Assembly: GCF_002013375.1 (NCBI RefSeq)
Contig: NZ_MAEW01000020.1
Coordinates: forward strand, 1-64,000
Length of the DNA: 64,000 nucleotides
Source: Mycobacterium sp. D16Q13
GTDB lineage: Bacteria > Actinomycetota > Actinomycetes > Mycobacteriales > Mycobacteriaceae
Direction: 5' to 3'
Shown here: positions 36,691-45,122 of the stretch, piece after piece
Layout of the letters: every line of letters starts with the position of its first letter
Position numbering within the stretch: the stretch's first letter is position 1
Made by a program: the position numbers and the translations under genes
The notes under the pieces: generated by a model
What the model saw: the letters and a program-made list of their open reading frames with translations, nothing else
Told to the model about the DNA's origin: nothing
Database searches by the model: none

Positions 36691-36719
36691 ACAAAGAACC
36701 CGGCCACGCGGGCCGGGTT
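36691..36719 (-). terminator. Terminator of dnaA
   Basis: A perfect 9-bp hairpin pairs AACCCGGCC (36697-36705) with GGCCGGGTT (36711-36719), loop of 5 nt. On the minus strand it is followed by CTTTGT. It lies 15 nt beyond the dnaA stop codon and isolates dnaA transcription from oriC. Confidence 0.85.
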
Positions 36720-36734
36720 AGGTGAACAACTGGG

Positions 36735-38210
36735 TCAGTGGCGGGAGCGCTGACGGATCCGCGCGGTGAGCTCCTTGACGTGATCGAAAACCTCACGCCG
36801 CTGAGCCATTTCGCCACGTACCTTCTTGTCGGCGTACATGACGGTGGTGTGGTCGCGCCCGAACGTCTGGCCGATCTTGGGCAGTGACAGGTCGGTGAGC
36901 TCGCGACACAGGTACATGGCGATCTGGCGTGCCTGTGCCAGCGCCCGCGTCTTACCGGGCCCACGAAGCTCTTCCAGGGTGGTATCGAAGTACTCGGCCG
37001 TGACGGCCATGATCGTGGCCGCGCTGATCTGGATGGCGTTGGAGTCCGGGATGAGGTCGCGCAGCACGATCTCGGCCAACGACAACTCGATGGGGGACTT
37101 GTTCAGCGATGCGAACGCCGTCACCCGGATCAGGGCGCCTTCGAGCTCACGGATATTGCGCTCGATCCGGCTCGCGATGAGCTCGAGCACGTCGTCGGGG
37201 ACGTCGAGCCGATCCATTTGCGCCTTCTTGCGCAGGATCGCGATCCGAGTTTCCAGTTCGGGGGGCTGGACATCGGTGATGAGACCCCATTCGAAGCGGG
37301 TGCGCAGCCGGTCCTCGAGGGTGGCCAGGCCCTTCGGCGGCCGGTCCGAGGAGATCACAATCTGCTTGTTGGCGTTGTGCAAGGTGTTGAAGGTGTGGAA
37401 GAACTCTTCCTGGATACCTTCCTTGCCCTCGATGAACTGGATGTCGTCGACCAGGAGAACATCGATGTCGCGGTAGCTGCGTTTGAACGCGACCCGACGG
37501 TCATCGCGCAAAGAATTGATGAAGTCGTTGGTGAACTCTTCGGTGGACACGTACTTGACACGCATACCGGGGAACAGGCGCTGAGCGTAGTTGCCCGCGG
37601 CATGGAGCAGATGCGTCTTGCCCAACCCGGATTCGCCCCAGATGAACAACGGGTTGTAGGCCCGAGCGGGGGCTTCGGAAACGGCGACGGCGGCGGCGTG
37701 GGAGAACCGGTTGGACGCGCCGATGACGAAAGATTCGAAGGTGTAGCGCGAATTGAGGCTCGTGTCCGGGGTTTCTGCCTTGTCGGCTCCGCCAGGACGG
37801 TTGATGAAGTACGACGGCCACGATTCGTGTGCGCTAGCAAGCGCCTCGGTGGTCTCGTCAACCTCGTCGAGCTCGAGTTCTGGAGCTGCTCCGGCGACCT
37901 CTGGATCTTCGCCAGGAGCCGGCGCCGCGATCCGGACACCCAGTTCGACGTTCTCGCCGAGCCTTCGGGAAAGAGCCTCCACAATGGGTCCGCGCAGGTG
38001 CCGTTCGATCTCGTTTTGCACGAAGCTGGACGGCACGGAAAGCAGCGCGAAGCCCTCGGCCATCGTGAGTGGTTTGACCAGAGTGAGCCAGGCGCGCTGC
38101 TGCGGCGTCAACGGCGGAAAACTGGACAGATATCGATTGTCGTCACCGTTGAGCTCTGCGACGACGGTATTCCATACCGCCGTGAACTGGGAATTCAGTT
38201 CATCAGTCAA
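36735..38210 (-). CDS. dnaA: Chromosomal replication initiator DnaA
   Basis: This 491-residue AAA+ initiator binds DnaA boxes and opens oriC. Domain I is at 1-85, an acidic linker at about 90-150, the AAA+ domain at about 155-370 with Walker A GESGLGKTH and Walker B LLVDDIQF. Domain IV has the signature GRDHTTVMYADKKVR near the C-terminus. The start is TTG, as in M. tuberculosis. Strong DnaA boxes lie 67-100 bp upstream, consistent with autoregulation. Confidence 0.97.
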   Translation of the reverse strand: MTDELNSQFTAVWNTVVAELNGDDNRYLSSFPPLTPQQRAWLTLVKPLTMAEGFALLSVPSSFVQNEIERHLRGPIVEALSRRLGENVELGVRIAAPAPGEDPEVAGAAPELELDEVDETTEALASAHESWPSYFINRPGGADKAETPDTSLNSRYTFESFVIGASNRFSHAAAVAVSEAPARAYNPLFIWGESGLGKTHLLHAAGNYAQRLFPGMRVKYVSTEEFTNDFINSLRDDRRVAFKRSYRDIDVLLVDDIQFIEGKEGIQEEFFHTFNTLHNANKQIVISSDRPPKGLATLEDRLRTRFEWGLITDVQPPELETRIAILRKKAQMDRLDVPDDVLELIASRIERNIRELEGALIRVTAFASLNKSPIELSLAEIVLRDLIPDSNAIQISAATIMAVTAEYFDTTLEELRGPGKTRALAQARQIAMYLCRELTDLSLPKIGQTFGRDHTTVMYADKKVRGEMAQRREVFDHVKELTARIRQRSRH

Positions 38211-38809
38211 CGGCGAGCATCTCTCTTACTGGAGGGGACACGTCGACATTAGCCCCTTTTCAATGATCGGTCGTGGCTTTCCACACGGTTATCCACACCT
38301 GTGGACAACAAAGCAGACCACCATGATGGTGATCAGTGTGCGCATACCAGGAGATCACGTCAGATCACCTGTCCGGGGGACCGGCTAGTCGGTGTCCGAC
38401 CGCGATCGGCATCGGCCCGTGTGGGTGGTTCCGATGTGTTCGCCCGGTGGAAACGGCATTCGCAGAAGCTAACAGTTTTTGTTCCGCGCTGCCAACCGAT
38501 CCAGAGACATCGGTGACAACTTTCGTAAAGGTGACAGACTCCTGTGCAGAGGGGATACGCGTGTGACGACTGTGATCAGTTTGACCGGCGACGAGCAGGT
38601 CAGTACCCTCAAACAGTCGCCCGAACGTTGGCGGCTCGGCCGCGAACCGCACGTCATCAGGGATGAAACCCGAGATTCCGTAGGCACCGCGCCGGTGGCG
38701 AGTGAGAAGTACCAACGGACTGATGCGTCTCAGCACATCGCGTGCGTCGTGAACGAGCGTCGTGAGTGATGTCAGTTGAGGGCGTGACGGACATGAAGGA
38801 GTAGTAGCG
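38211..38809. other. dnaA-rpmH divergent intergenic region
   Basis: About 600 bp separate dnaA and rpmH. Apart from the DnaA-box cluster at 38277-38308, no repeat or convincing coding frame is visible; frames of 70-100 codons cross it but have neither ribosome sites nor recognisable products. Promoters for both dnaA and the rpmH-rnpA-yidD-yidC operon must lie here. A purine-rich AAGGAG (38796-38801) is the rpmH ribosome site. Confidence 0.7.
38277..38308. promoter_or_regulatory. DnaA box cluster upstream of dnaA
   Basis: CTTTCCACA (38277-38285), TTATCCACA (38289-38297, perfect E. coli-type box) and TGTGGACAA (38300-38308, perfect mycobacterial box on the other strand) lie within 32 bp. They are the strongest box matches near the origin and sit in the dnaA promoter region. 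Confidence 0.75.
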
Positions 38810-38953
38810 GTGGCAAAGGGCAAGCGGACCTTCCAGCCAAACAATCGGCGTCGCGCGCGCACCCACGGTTTTCGGTTGCGCATGCGCACCCGCGCCGGCC
38901 GCGCGATCATTGCGGTCCGGCGTCGTAAGGGCCGCAAGGAACTGACCGCCTGA
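38810..38953 (+). CDS. rpmH: 50S ribosomal protein L34
   Basis: This 47-residue, highly basic protein starts with GTG after AAGGAG. The L34 signature GKRTFQPNNRRRARTHGFRL is followed by MRTRAGRAIIAVRRRKGRKELTA. It is the first gene of the conserved rpmH-rnpA-yidD-yidC-jag-rsmG string divergent from dnaA. Confidence 0.97.
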   Translation: MAKGKRTFQPNNRRRARTHGFRLRMRTRAGRAIIAVRRRKGRKELTA

Positions 38954-38977
38954 GTTTCGGGCGCGGGTAGGTAGTCG

Positions 38978-39361
38978 GTGTTACCGACTCGACACCGGAT
39001 GACTAAATCATCCGAATTCCGGCAGACCGTCAAGCGTGGAGTGCGAAGTGCCCACGCGGACTTGGTGATTCACCTCCAGCGTGGGTGCGTGGGCTCTACA
39101 CCCGGGCAGGCTGAGGGTCCCAAGATCGGTCTGATCGTCGGAAAGTCGGTCGGTGGAGCAGTGGTACGCCACCGGGTGTCCCGCCGGCTTCGGCATGTCG
39201 CCGCAGAAGTGCTGTCCGGACTTGAACCGGTTGATCGCATGGTCATCAGGGCACTGCCGAGCAGCGGCACCGCACTGTCGGCCAGTCTGCGTCAGCAATT
39301 GCGAGACGGAATCGATCGGTCGGTACGACGGCAGGAACCAGCGCCAGAACGGCAGCGATGA
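38978..39361 (+). CDS. rnpA: Ribonuclease P protein component
   Basis: This 127-residue basic protein supports 5' maturation of tRNAs with the RNase P RNA. The motif VGKSVGGAVVRHRVSRRLRH corresponds to the family RNR-type signature. The GTG start gives MLPTRHRMTKSSEF, the usual N-terminus. Its TGA overlaps the yidD ATG by 4 nt. Confidence 0.95.
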   Translation: MLPTRHRMTKSSEFRQTVKRGVRSAHADLVIHLQRGCVGSTPGQAEGPKIGLIVGKSVGGAVVRHRVSRRLRHVAAEVLSGLEPVDRMVIRALPSSGTALSASLRQQLRDGIDRSVRRQEPAPERQR

Positions 39362-39642
39362 GAAGCCGTCCGGCGCGGGCCGTGATCTTTCTGATCCGCC
39401 TGTACCAGACCTGGATCTCACCGATGCGGTTGCCGAGTTGCCGATTTATGCCGACCTGTAGTCAGTACGCGGTCGAGGCACTGAGTGTGCACGGACTGGT
39501 CCGCGGCGGTTGGTTGGCGACAATCCGCTTACTGAAGTGTGGGCCGTGGCATCACGGTGGGTGGGATCCGATCCCTGAACGCCATACCAAGCACGGGGAC
39601 GTAGAGCACGCGAGCGTGCGGAGGAGTACAGCGGATGTTTGA
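39358..39642 (+). CDS. yidD: Membrane protein insertion efficiency factor YidD
   Basis: This 94-residue protein has the family core LIRLYQTWISPMR followed by CRFMPTCSQYAVEAL and GPWHHGGWDPIP. It assists YidC-dependent insertion at the inner membrane. It overlaps rnpA by 4 nt and yidC by 8 nt. Confidence 0.95.
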   Translation: MRSRPARAVIFLIRLYQTWISPMRLPSCRFMPTCSQYAVEALSVHGLVRGGWLATIRLLKCGPWHHGGWDPIPERHTKHGDVEHASVRRSTADV

Positions 39643-40732
39643 TTGGTTCAGTCTCGGGTTCATCTATTACCCGGTCTCGGCGATCATGTGGGTTTGGTAC
39701 AAGCTGTTCGCGTACCTGTTGGGTCCGAAGAACTTCTTCGCGTGGGCGCTGTCGGTGATGTTCCTCGTGTTCACCCTGCGCGCGATTCTGTACAAGCCGT
39801 TTGTGCGGCAGATCCGGACCACGCGGCAGATGCAAGAGCTTCAGCCACAAATCAAGGCGCTGCAGAAGAAGTACAAGAACGACCGCCAGCGCATGGCGCT
39901 GGAGATGCAGAAGCTGCAGCGCGATCACGGCTTCAACCCGATCCTGGGATGTCTGCCCATGCTGGCGCAGATTCCGGTCTTCTTGGGCCTCTTCCATGTG
40001 CTGCGCTCGTTCAACCGAACTACCGGTGGCTTCGGCCAGGTGCATATGTCGGTGGAGGCGAACCGCGCCACCGGTAACTACATTTTCAGCGCGGGCGATG
40101 TCGCCAACTTCCTAGACGCCAACCTGTTCGGGGCGCCGCTGGGCGCGACCATGATTCAGACGACAGGTCTGGACGCCTTCACCGAATTCAATAGGTGGGC
40201 CGTCGCGGGCGTCGCGGTGCCATTGATGATCCTCGCGGGTGTTGCGACCTACTTCAACAGCCGGGCATCGATCGCGCGTCAGAGCCCTGAGGCCCAAGCC
40301 AACCCGCAGACCCAAATCATGAACCGGTTGGCGCTGTACGTCTTCCCGCTGGGCGTGGTGGTCGGCGGACCGTTCCTGCCGCTGGCGATCATCCTGTACT
40401 GGGTGGCGAACAACATCTGGACGTTCGGGCAGCAGCACTATGTCTTCAATAACATCGCCAAAGAAGAAGAAGAGAAGAAGCAGGCGGATCTGGAGCGGCG
40501 GGCGGCCAACGCCCCGAAGCCGGGTGCCAAGCCAACACGCGGCGGCAAGAACCAGGCGACCAAACAAGCAGACGAGTCCGACAACAACGCAGATGGCGTC
40601 GAGGTTGCGGAGTCCGATGGTACGGACGAGGACACCGGGGGACAGGCTTCCCCGAACTCCACAAATGGATCAGGCACGACGAGCCGCACCCCAAAGCCGG
40701 GTGCTCGGCCCGACCGTCGCCGCAAGCGCTAA
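39635..40732 (+). CDS. yidC: Membrane protein insertase YidC
   Basis: This 365-residue insertase is of the short actinobacterial type, without the large periplasmic domain of E. coli. Hydrophobic segments lie at about 10-60, 100-125 and 180-260. The core includes the KALQKKYKNDRQRMALEMQ cytoplasmic helix with Arg, and NPILGCLPMLAQIPVFLGLF. A basic/acidic C-terminal tail (about 275-365) is probably ribosome-binding. Confidence 0.95.
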   Translation: MFDWFSLGFIYYPVSAIMWVWYKLFAYLLGPKNFFAWALSVMFLVFTLRAILYKPFVRQIRTTRQMQELQPQIKALQKKYKNDRQRMALEMQKLQRDHGFNPILGCLPMLAQIPVFLGLFHVLRSFNRTTGGFGQVHMSVEANRATGNYIFSAGDVANFLDANLFGAPLGATMIQTTGLDAFTEFNRWAVAGVAVPLMILAGVATYFNSRASIARQSPEAQANPQTQIMNRLALYVFPLGVVVGGPFLPLAIILYWVANNIWTFGQQHYVFNNIAKEEEEKKQADLERRAANAPKPGAKPTRGGKNQATKQADESDNNADGVEVAESDGTDEDTGGQASPNSTNGSGTTSRTPKPGARPDRRRKR

Positions 40733-40773
40733 CCGCCCGCGATTCTGCACGGGCGTGACAAAGGAGAAGAACG

Positions 40774-41319
40774 ATGACTGATCTGGACACGCAGGCCGAG
40801 GAGACCACCGCCGAGGTCGACGCCGCACCCGAGGGTGAGACACGTACCGGAGATCTTGAAGAACGTCTGGTTGCCGAGGGCGAGATCGCCGGCGATTACC
40901 TCGAGGAGCTTCTGGACCTCCTCGACTTCGATGGTGACATCGATCTGGATGTGGAAGGCGATCGCGCGATCGTCAGCATCGATGGTGGCGGCGATCTGAC
41001 GAAGCTCGTGGGCCGCAAGGGCGAGGTGCTCGACGCGCTCCAGGAGTTGACCCGCCTGGCGGTGCAGCAGAAGTCCGGTGAGCGCAGTCGCCTCATGCTC
41101 GACATCGCGAACTGGCGCGGTCGGCGCCGCGACGAGCTCGCGGCACTGGGCACCAAGATCGCTCAGCAGGTGCTGGAGTCCGGCGAGCGCGAGGAGCTGG
41201 CGCCGATGACCCCGTTCGAGCGCAAGATCGTGCACGACGCTGTGGCGGCTGTCGATGGCGTGCACAGTGAGAGCGAAGGCGTGGAGCCGTCGCGCCGCGT
41301 CGTCGTCCTGCACGACTGA
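40774..41319 (+). CDS. jag: Jag/KhpB-type RNA-binding protein (KH and R3H domains)
   Basis: This 181-residue protein has an acidic N-terminal third, a KH domain (about 65-105, LVGRKGEVLDALQEL) and a C-terminal R3H domain (about 110-175, LDIANWRGRRRDEL and EPSRRVVV). KhpB/Jag proteins bind small and messenger RNAs and are linked to cell elongation. The ATG follows AAGGAG. It lies between yidC and rsmG as in most bacteria. Confidence 0.93.
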   Translation: MTDLDTQAEETTAEVDAAPEGETRTGDLEERLVAEGEIAGDYLEELLDLLDFDGDIDLDVEGDRAIVSIDGGGDLTKLVGRKGEVLDALQELTRLAVQQKSGERSRLMLDIANWRGRRRDELAALGTKIAQQVLESGEREELAPMTPFERKIVHDAVAAVDGVHSESEGVEPSRRVVVLHD

Positions 41320-41368
41320 CCGCCACTAAATCTCATCCATGTAATTCTGCGGCCGCGCTCCGGGAGGA

Positions 41369-42082
41369 ATGTTTCACGTGAAACACGGCGAGACCCTCCC
41401 GGTGCCGGAGGCCGCAGCTGAGGTATTCGGTGAGCGACTTCCGGTCGCCATCGAGTACGTCGACGCTCTCGCCACGATTGGTGTGGAGCGGGGTCTGATT
41501 GGGCCCCGCGAGGCCGACCGATTGTGGGAGCGCCACATTCTCAATAGCGCGGTCCTGGGCGAGCTACTCGACCCCGCGGAGCGAGTGATCGATGTCGGCA
41601 GCGGCGCCGGACTGCCGGGCATTCCGTTGGGTATCGCACGCCCCGATGTAGATATCGTTCTTGTCGAGCCGATGCTGCGCCGCACGGACTTCCTTCGTGA
41701 AATGATCGAGAGGCTGGGGCTGACCAACGTATCGGTGATGCGTGGTCGGGCTGAGGAGCCGAGTGTCGTGGCGGCGGTTGGCGGGGCGGACGCGGTCACC
41801 TCTCGGGCGGTCGCGGCACTCGACAAGATCGGCCGCTGGTCCCTCCCCTTGACGCGGGTCGGCGGACGCATGCTGGCGATCAAAGGTGATCGCGCCGATG
41901 AAGAAGTGCAGCAGTTCGGTAGTGCGCTGAGCCTGCTCGGTGCCGACGATGTGAGGGTGGTGCAATGTGGCACGCGGTACCTCGATCCGCCCACCACGGT
42001 GGTGGTCGCGCGGCGGAAAGAATGCGGCGGAGACCGCCGACGGGGGAGCTCCCGCGGCGGGATGCGAAAGCGGAGCCGATGA
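41369..42082 (+). CDS. rsmG: 16S rRNA (guanine527-N7)-methyltransferase RsmG (GidB)
   Basis: This 237-residue SAM enzyme methylates G527 (E. coli numbering) of 16S rRNA; loss gives low-level streptomycin resistance. Motif I is VIDVGSGAGLPGIPL (about 71-85). The ATG follows GGGAGGA and lies within parS, so residues 1-6 are encoded by the ParB site. The C-terminus is Arg/Gly-rich. Confidence 0.95.
   Translation: MFHVKHGETLPVPEAAAEVFGERLPVAIEYVDALATIGVERGLIGPREADRLWERHILNSAVLGELLDPAERVIDVGSGAGLPGIPLGIARPDVDIVLVEPMLRRTDFLREMIERLGLTNVSVMRGRAEEPSVVAAVGGADAVTSRAVAALDKIGRWSLPLTRVGGRMLAIKGDRADEEVQQFGSALSLLGADDVRVVQCGTRYLDPPTTVVVARRKECGGDRRRGSSRGGMRKRSR
41370..41385. promoter_or_regulatory. parS site 1
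   Basis: TGTTTCACGTGAAACA, a perfect 16-bp palindrome matching the universal chromosomal parS consensus. It overlaps the first codons of rsmG and is the ParB loading site nearest oriC. Confidence 0.96.
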
Positions 42083-42104
42083 GCATCCGATCAAGGAGAC
42101 GACA

Positions 42105-43049
42105 GTGAGTAGCGACGATGTTTCACGTGAAACCGGCGCAGTGGGTGACGGCCACCGATCGCCCACCAACTTCGAGGAGTCGGAGACTCCCATCGGTGCG
42201 GCCGCTCAGCGCGCGACCCAAATCAAGCAAGGATCGGTGCGACTTCCGAAGCCGGCGCATCGCAGGATGCTGACGATCGCCAACCAGAAGGGTGGCGTCG
42301 GGAAGACCACGACCGCGGTGAACCTCGCCGCGGCGATGGCGATGCAGGGGCTCAATGTTCTGGTGATCGACCTCGATCCCCAGGGCAACGCCAGCACAGC
42401 GCTGGGCGCGGATCACCGTGCGGGCACCCCGTCCTCTTACGAGGTTCTCCTCGGCGAGATCCCCATCAAGGACGCCATTCAATCCAGCCCGCAGAGCGAG
42501 CACCTGTTCTGCGTCCCGGCGACGATCGACCTCGCCGGCGCGGAGATCGAGTTGGTCTCGATGGTCGCTCGTGAAGGACGGCTGCGCGGTGCGATCGCCG
42601 GGCTGCCCGCCGACGCCTTCGACTTCGTCTTCATCGACTGCCCGCCGTCTCTGGGTCTGTTGACGGTCAACGCGCTCGTCGCCGCGAACGAAGTGCTGAT
42701 CCCCATCCAGTGCGAGTACTACGCACTCGAGGGTGTGGGGCAGCTGCTGCGCAACATCGAACTTGTCCAGGCGCACCTGAATCCCGCGCTGCATGTCTCG
42801 ACGATTCTGCTGACCATGTATGACGGCAGGACCAAGCTCGCGGATCAGGTGGCAGATGAGGTGCGTAGTCACTTCGGCCCGAAGGTGCTGGGCTCGGTCA
42901 TCCCGCGCAGCGTCAAGGTGTCCGAGGCGCCGGGATACGGGACCAGTGTCCTCGAGTACGACCCGGGTTCACGTGGTGCGCTGAGTTACCTGGATGCCGC
43001 GCGCGAACTCGCGCAGCGCCCGAGCCCGTCGGCGAGTGATCCGCAATGA
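42105..43049 (+). CDS. parA: Chromosome partitioning ATPase ParA
   Basis: This 314-residue Walker-type ATPase moves ParB-bound origins toward the pole. The deviant Walker A KGGVGKTTTAVNLA is near residue 68. A further LVIDLDPQGNAS and FVFIDCPPSLG follow. The start is GTG after AAGGAG; a longer frame overlapping rsmG is rejected. The long N-terminal extension (about 60 residues) is common in mycobacterial ParA. The second parS lies in its first codons. Confidence 0.95.
   Translation: MSSDDVSRETGAVGDGHRSPTNFEESETPIGAAAQRATQIKQGSVRLPKPAHRRMLTIANQKGGVGKTTTAVNLAAAMAMQGLNVLVIDLDPQGNASTALGADHRAGTPSSYEVLLGEIPIKDAIQSSPQSEHLFCVPATIDLAGAEIELVSMVAREGRLRGAIAGLPADAFDFVFIDCPPSLGLLTVNALVAANEVLIPIQCEYYALEGVGQLLRNIELVQAHLNPALHVSTILLTMYDGRTKLADQVADEVRSHFGPKVLGSVIPRSVKVSEAPGYGTSVLEYDPGSRGALSYLDAARELAQRPSPSASDPQ
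42119..42134. promoter_or_regulatory. parS site 2
   Basis: TGTTTCACGTGAAACC, one mismatch to the full palindrome in the last base, with the 14-bp core GTTTCACGTGAAAC intact. It lies inside codons 5-10 of parA, 749 bp from parS 1. Confidence 0.93.
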
Positions 43050-43113
43050 GCGGCGTGCGCTACGGGAAGATGATCACGTGTACCGAGTGGATGCGAAAAG
43101 GGAGAAGTAACCG

Positions 43114-44097
43114 ATGAGTCAATCGCCAGCATCACGGCGTAAGGGCGGACTCGGCCGAGGCCTGGCATCCCTGATCCCGACCGCACCGGTCGACGGCTCG
43201 CCCACCCCGTCGGGCCCACGGTTGGGCGACGCGGCGGCCGATGTGGTCATCGGTGGCGGGCCCACGGCTCCGGCGGCGCCATCGGTCGATATCGGCGCGG
43301 TCTACCGCGAGATCCCGGTGACGGCCATCAAGCCCAATCCCAAGCAGCCGCGCCAGGTGTTCGACGAGGAGGCGCTCGCCGAGCTGGTCCACTCCATCCG
43401 CGAGTTCGGCGTGATGCAGCCGATCGTGGTGCGCGTGGCTGAGGGCGGCGACTATCAATTGGTCATGGGGGAGCGGCGGTGGCGCGCCACCCAACAGGCG
43501 GGCCTGGACACCATCCCGGCGATCGTCCGCGAGACGGCCGATGACAATCTGCTTCGCGATGCACTGCTCGAGAACATCCATCGGGCACAGCTGAACCCCT
43601 TGGAAGAGGCCGCTGCCTACCAACAGCTTCTCGATGAGTTCGAAGTAACGCACGAGGAACTGGCCGCCCGGATCGGCCGGTCGCGACCGGTGATCTCCAA
43701 CATGATCCGACTGCTGCGTCTGCCCATCGCGGTACAGCGCAGGGTCGCGGCGGGTGTGCTGTCGGCCGGACATGCGCGTGCGCTGCTCGCCCTCGATGGT
43801 GGAGCCGAGGCGCAGGAGGAGCTCGCCGCCCGGATCGTGGCGGAGGGGATGTCGGTGCGTGCCGCGGAGGAGGCGGTGACGCTGGCGAACCGCAGCGATG
43901 CCCCCAAGCCGGCTCCGCGTCGCAAGCCGATCCAGATGCCGGGTCTTCAGGATGTCGCCGAGCGACTGTCGGGTACCTTCGACACCCGTGTGACGGTGAG
44001 CCTGGGGAAGCGCAAGGGCAAGATCGTCGTCGAGTTCGGTTCGGTCGAGGATTTGCAGCGAATTGTCGACATGATGTCCGGCGAGGCCACGTCCTAA
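43114..44097 (+). CDS. parB: Chromosome partitioning protein ParB
   Basis: This 327-residue CTP-dependent DNA clamp spreads from parS. It has an N-terminal ParA-interaction segment (RRKGGLGRGLASLIP) and an N-domain with NPKQPRQVFDEEALAELVHSI (read in parts). The CTP/box II motif is GERRWRAT, with LLENIHRAQLNPLEEA, a central HTH (HEELAARIGRSRPVISNMIRLL in two parts) and a C-terminal dimerisation domain. An ATG preceded by AAAGGGAGAAG sets the start. It lies 64 bp after parA. Confidence 0.96.
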   Translation: MSQSPASRRKGGLGRGLASLIPTAPVDGSPTPSGPRLGDAAADVVIGGGPTAPAAPSVDIGAVYREIPVTAIKPNPKQPRQVFDEEALAELVHSIREFGVMQPIVVRVAEGGDYQLVMGERRWRATQQAGLDTIPAIVRETADDNLLRDALLENIHRAQLNPLEEAAAYQQLLDEFEVTHEELAARIGRSRPVISNMIRLLRLPIAVQRRVAAGVLSAGHARALLALDGGAEAQEELAARIVAEGMSVRAAEEAVTLANRSDAPKPAPRRKPIQMPGLQDVAERLSGTFDTRVTVSLGKRKGKIVVEFGSVEDLQRIVDMMSGEATS

Positions 44098-44111
44098 CCC
44101 ACAGGGGAAAA

Positions 44112-44126
44112 ACGTCACAGTGACGT
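44112..44126. promoter_or_regulatory. Perfect palindrome downstream of parB
   Basis: ACGTCAC-A-GTGACGT is a perfect 7-bp inverted repeat with a 1-nt centre, 15 bp after the parB stop. The spacing and lack of a T-tract argue against a terminator. It could be an operator for the gene at 44352 or part of a processed 3' end. Confidence 0.4.
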
Positions 44127-44351
44127 GAAGCCCGCCAAAATCCGGCCGAGTCACGAAAGCGGTTGGTAAATAAGGGGTTTCGGCGCTGCGGGGTGGCCCT
44201 TTGCTTGGCCGCGGCTCCGGTGACGGTTTCGGCGCAGCACGACGGGGCCGGCGGGTGCCAAACCAGAAATTTCGCATATCCTTGAGGGGTTGCCGGACGC
44301 ATGAGGCGTACCGCGCACCATGTTGACCAGACGTGGAGGCGTACAAGACCA

Positions 44352-45101
44352 GTGTCGGCTCGGATCGTTCCTTTGCGGCTCGATGGTTTCGAGCAGCTGC
44401 CCAAGCACGCCCGGCGGTGTGTCTTCTGGGAAGTGGACCCCGCTACCGTCGGAGATGGTCAGCACCTGTCGGACCCCGAGTTCGAGAAGGAAGCGTGGCT
44501 GTCGATGGTCATGCTCGAGTGGGGATCGTGCGGTCAGGTCGCGGTCACCGGCCCGCCATCTCGACAGTCCACCGTGGGGTACGCGTTGTACGCACCGCCC
44601 GGTGTGGTGCCGCGAGCTCAGTTGTTCCCCACGGCCCCGGTCAGCGCGGATGCAGTCCTGCTGACTTCCCTGGGGGTGGAGCCCGGGCATGAATCAGACG
44701 GATTGCCGCACAGCATCATCGCCAACGTCGTCGCCGAGTTGGTGCGTCGTGGCGTGCGGGCACTGGAGGCGTTCGGCCGGACCAATGAGGCGCTGGAATT
44801 GTGCGAAGGTCCAGGGTCGGATCCTCTTCGCCCGCGAGGCTCAACGACGGCCAGATTCGCCGACGCCGCAGATGTGTTGGGCGAGTGCACCATCGAGCAG
44901 TGCATGATCGACGTGGATTTCCTGAAGGATGTGGGCTTCACCGTGGTGGCGCCCCACCAGCATTTCCCGAGACTGCGATTAGAGCTCGACCGCGGGCTCG
45001 GTTGGAAGGCCGACGTGGAGGCCGCGCTGGAGCGGCTGCTGGAATCCGTGCAGATTCCGCAGCCCGCCGGGGCGGGACCCGTGGTGGGCGCCGCGTTCTA
45101 G
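44352..45101 (+). CDS. Conserved mycobacterial protein, GNAT-like (Rv3916c position)
   Basis: This 249-residue protein occupies the place of Rv3916c, immediately after parB. Features include an N-terminal RRCVFWEVDP strand and WLSMVMLEWGSCGQVAV, VGYALYAPP (about 72-80), VAELVRRGVRALEAFG and CMIDVDFLKDVGFTVVAPH. These resemble a GNAT acetyltransferase fold, but no acetyl-CoA loop (Q/RxxGxG/A) is obvious. The start is the GTG giving VSARIVPLRL. Function is unknown. Confidence 0.75.
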   Translation: MSARIVPLRLDGFEQLPKHARRCVFWEVDPATVGDGQHLSDPEFEKEAWLSMVMLEWGSCGQVAVTGPPSRQSTVGYALYAPPGVVPRAQLFPTAPVSADAVLLTSLGVEPGHESDGLPHSIIANVVAELVRRGVRALEAFGRTNEALELCEGPGSDPLRPRGSTTARFADAADVLGECTIEQCMIDVDFLKDVGFTVVAPHQHFPRLRLELDRGLGWKADVEAALERLLESVQIPQPAGAGPVVGAAF

Positions 45102-45122
45102 CGGACACGCCAAGGCACCGAC

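Noticed and set aside
38211..38809. Several 70-220 codon frames in the dnaA-rpmH gap
   Set aside because: No ribosome sites, no recognisable domains, and frames on both strands overlap each other; treated as non-coding regulatory DNA.
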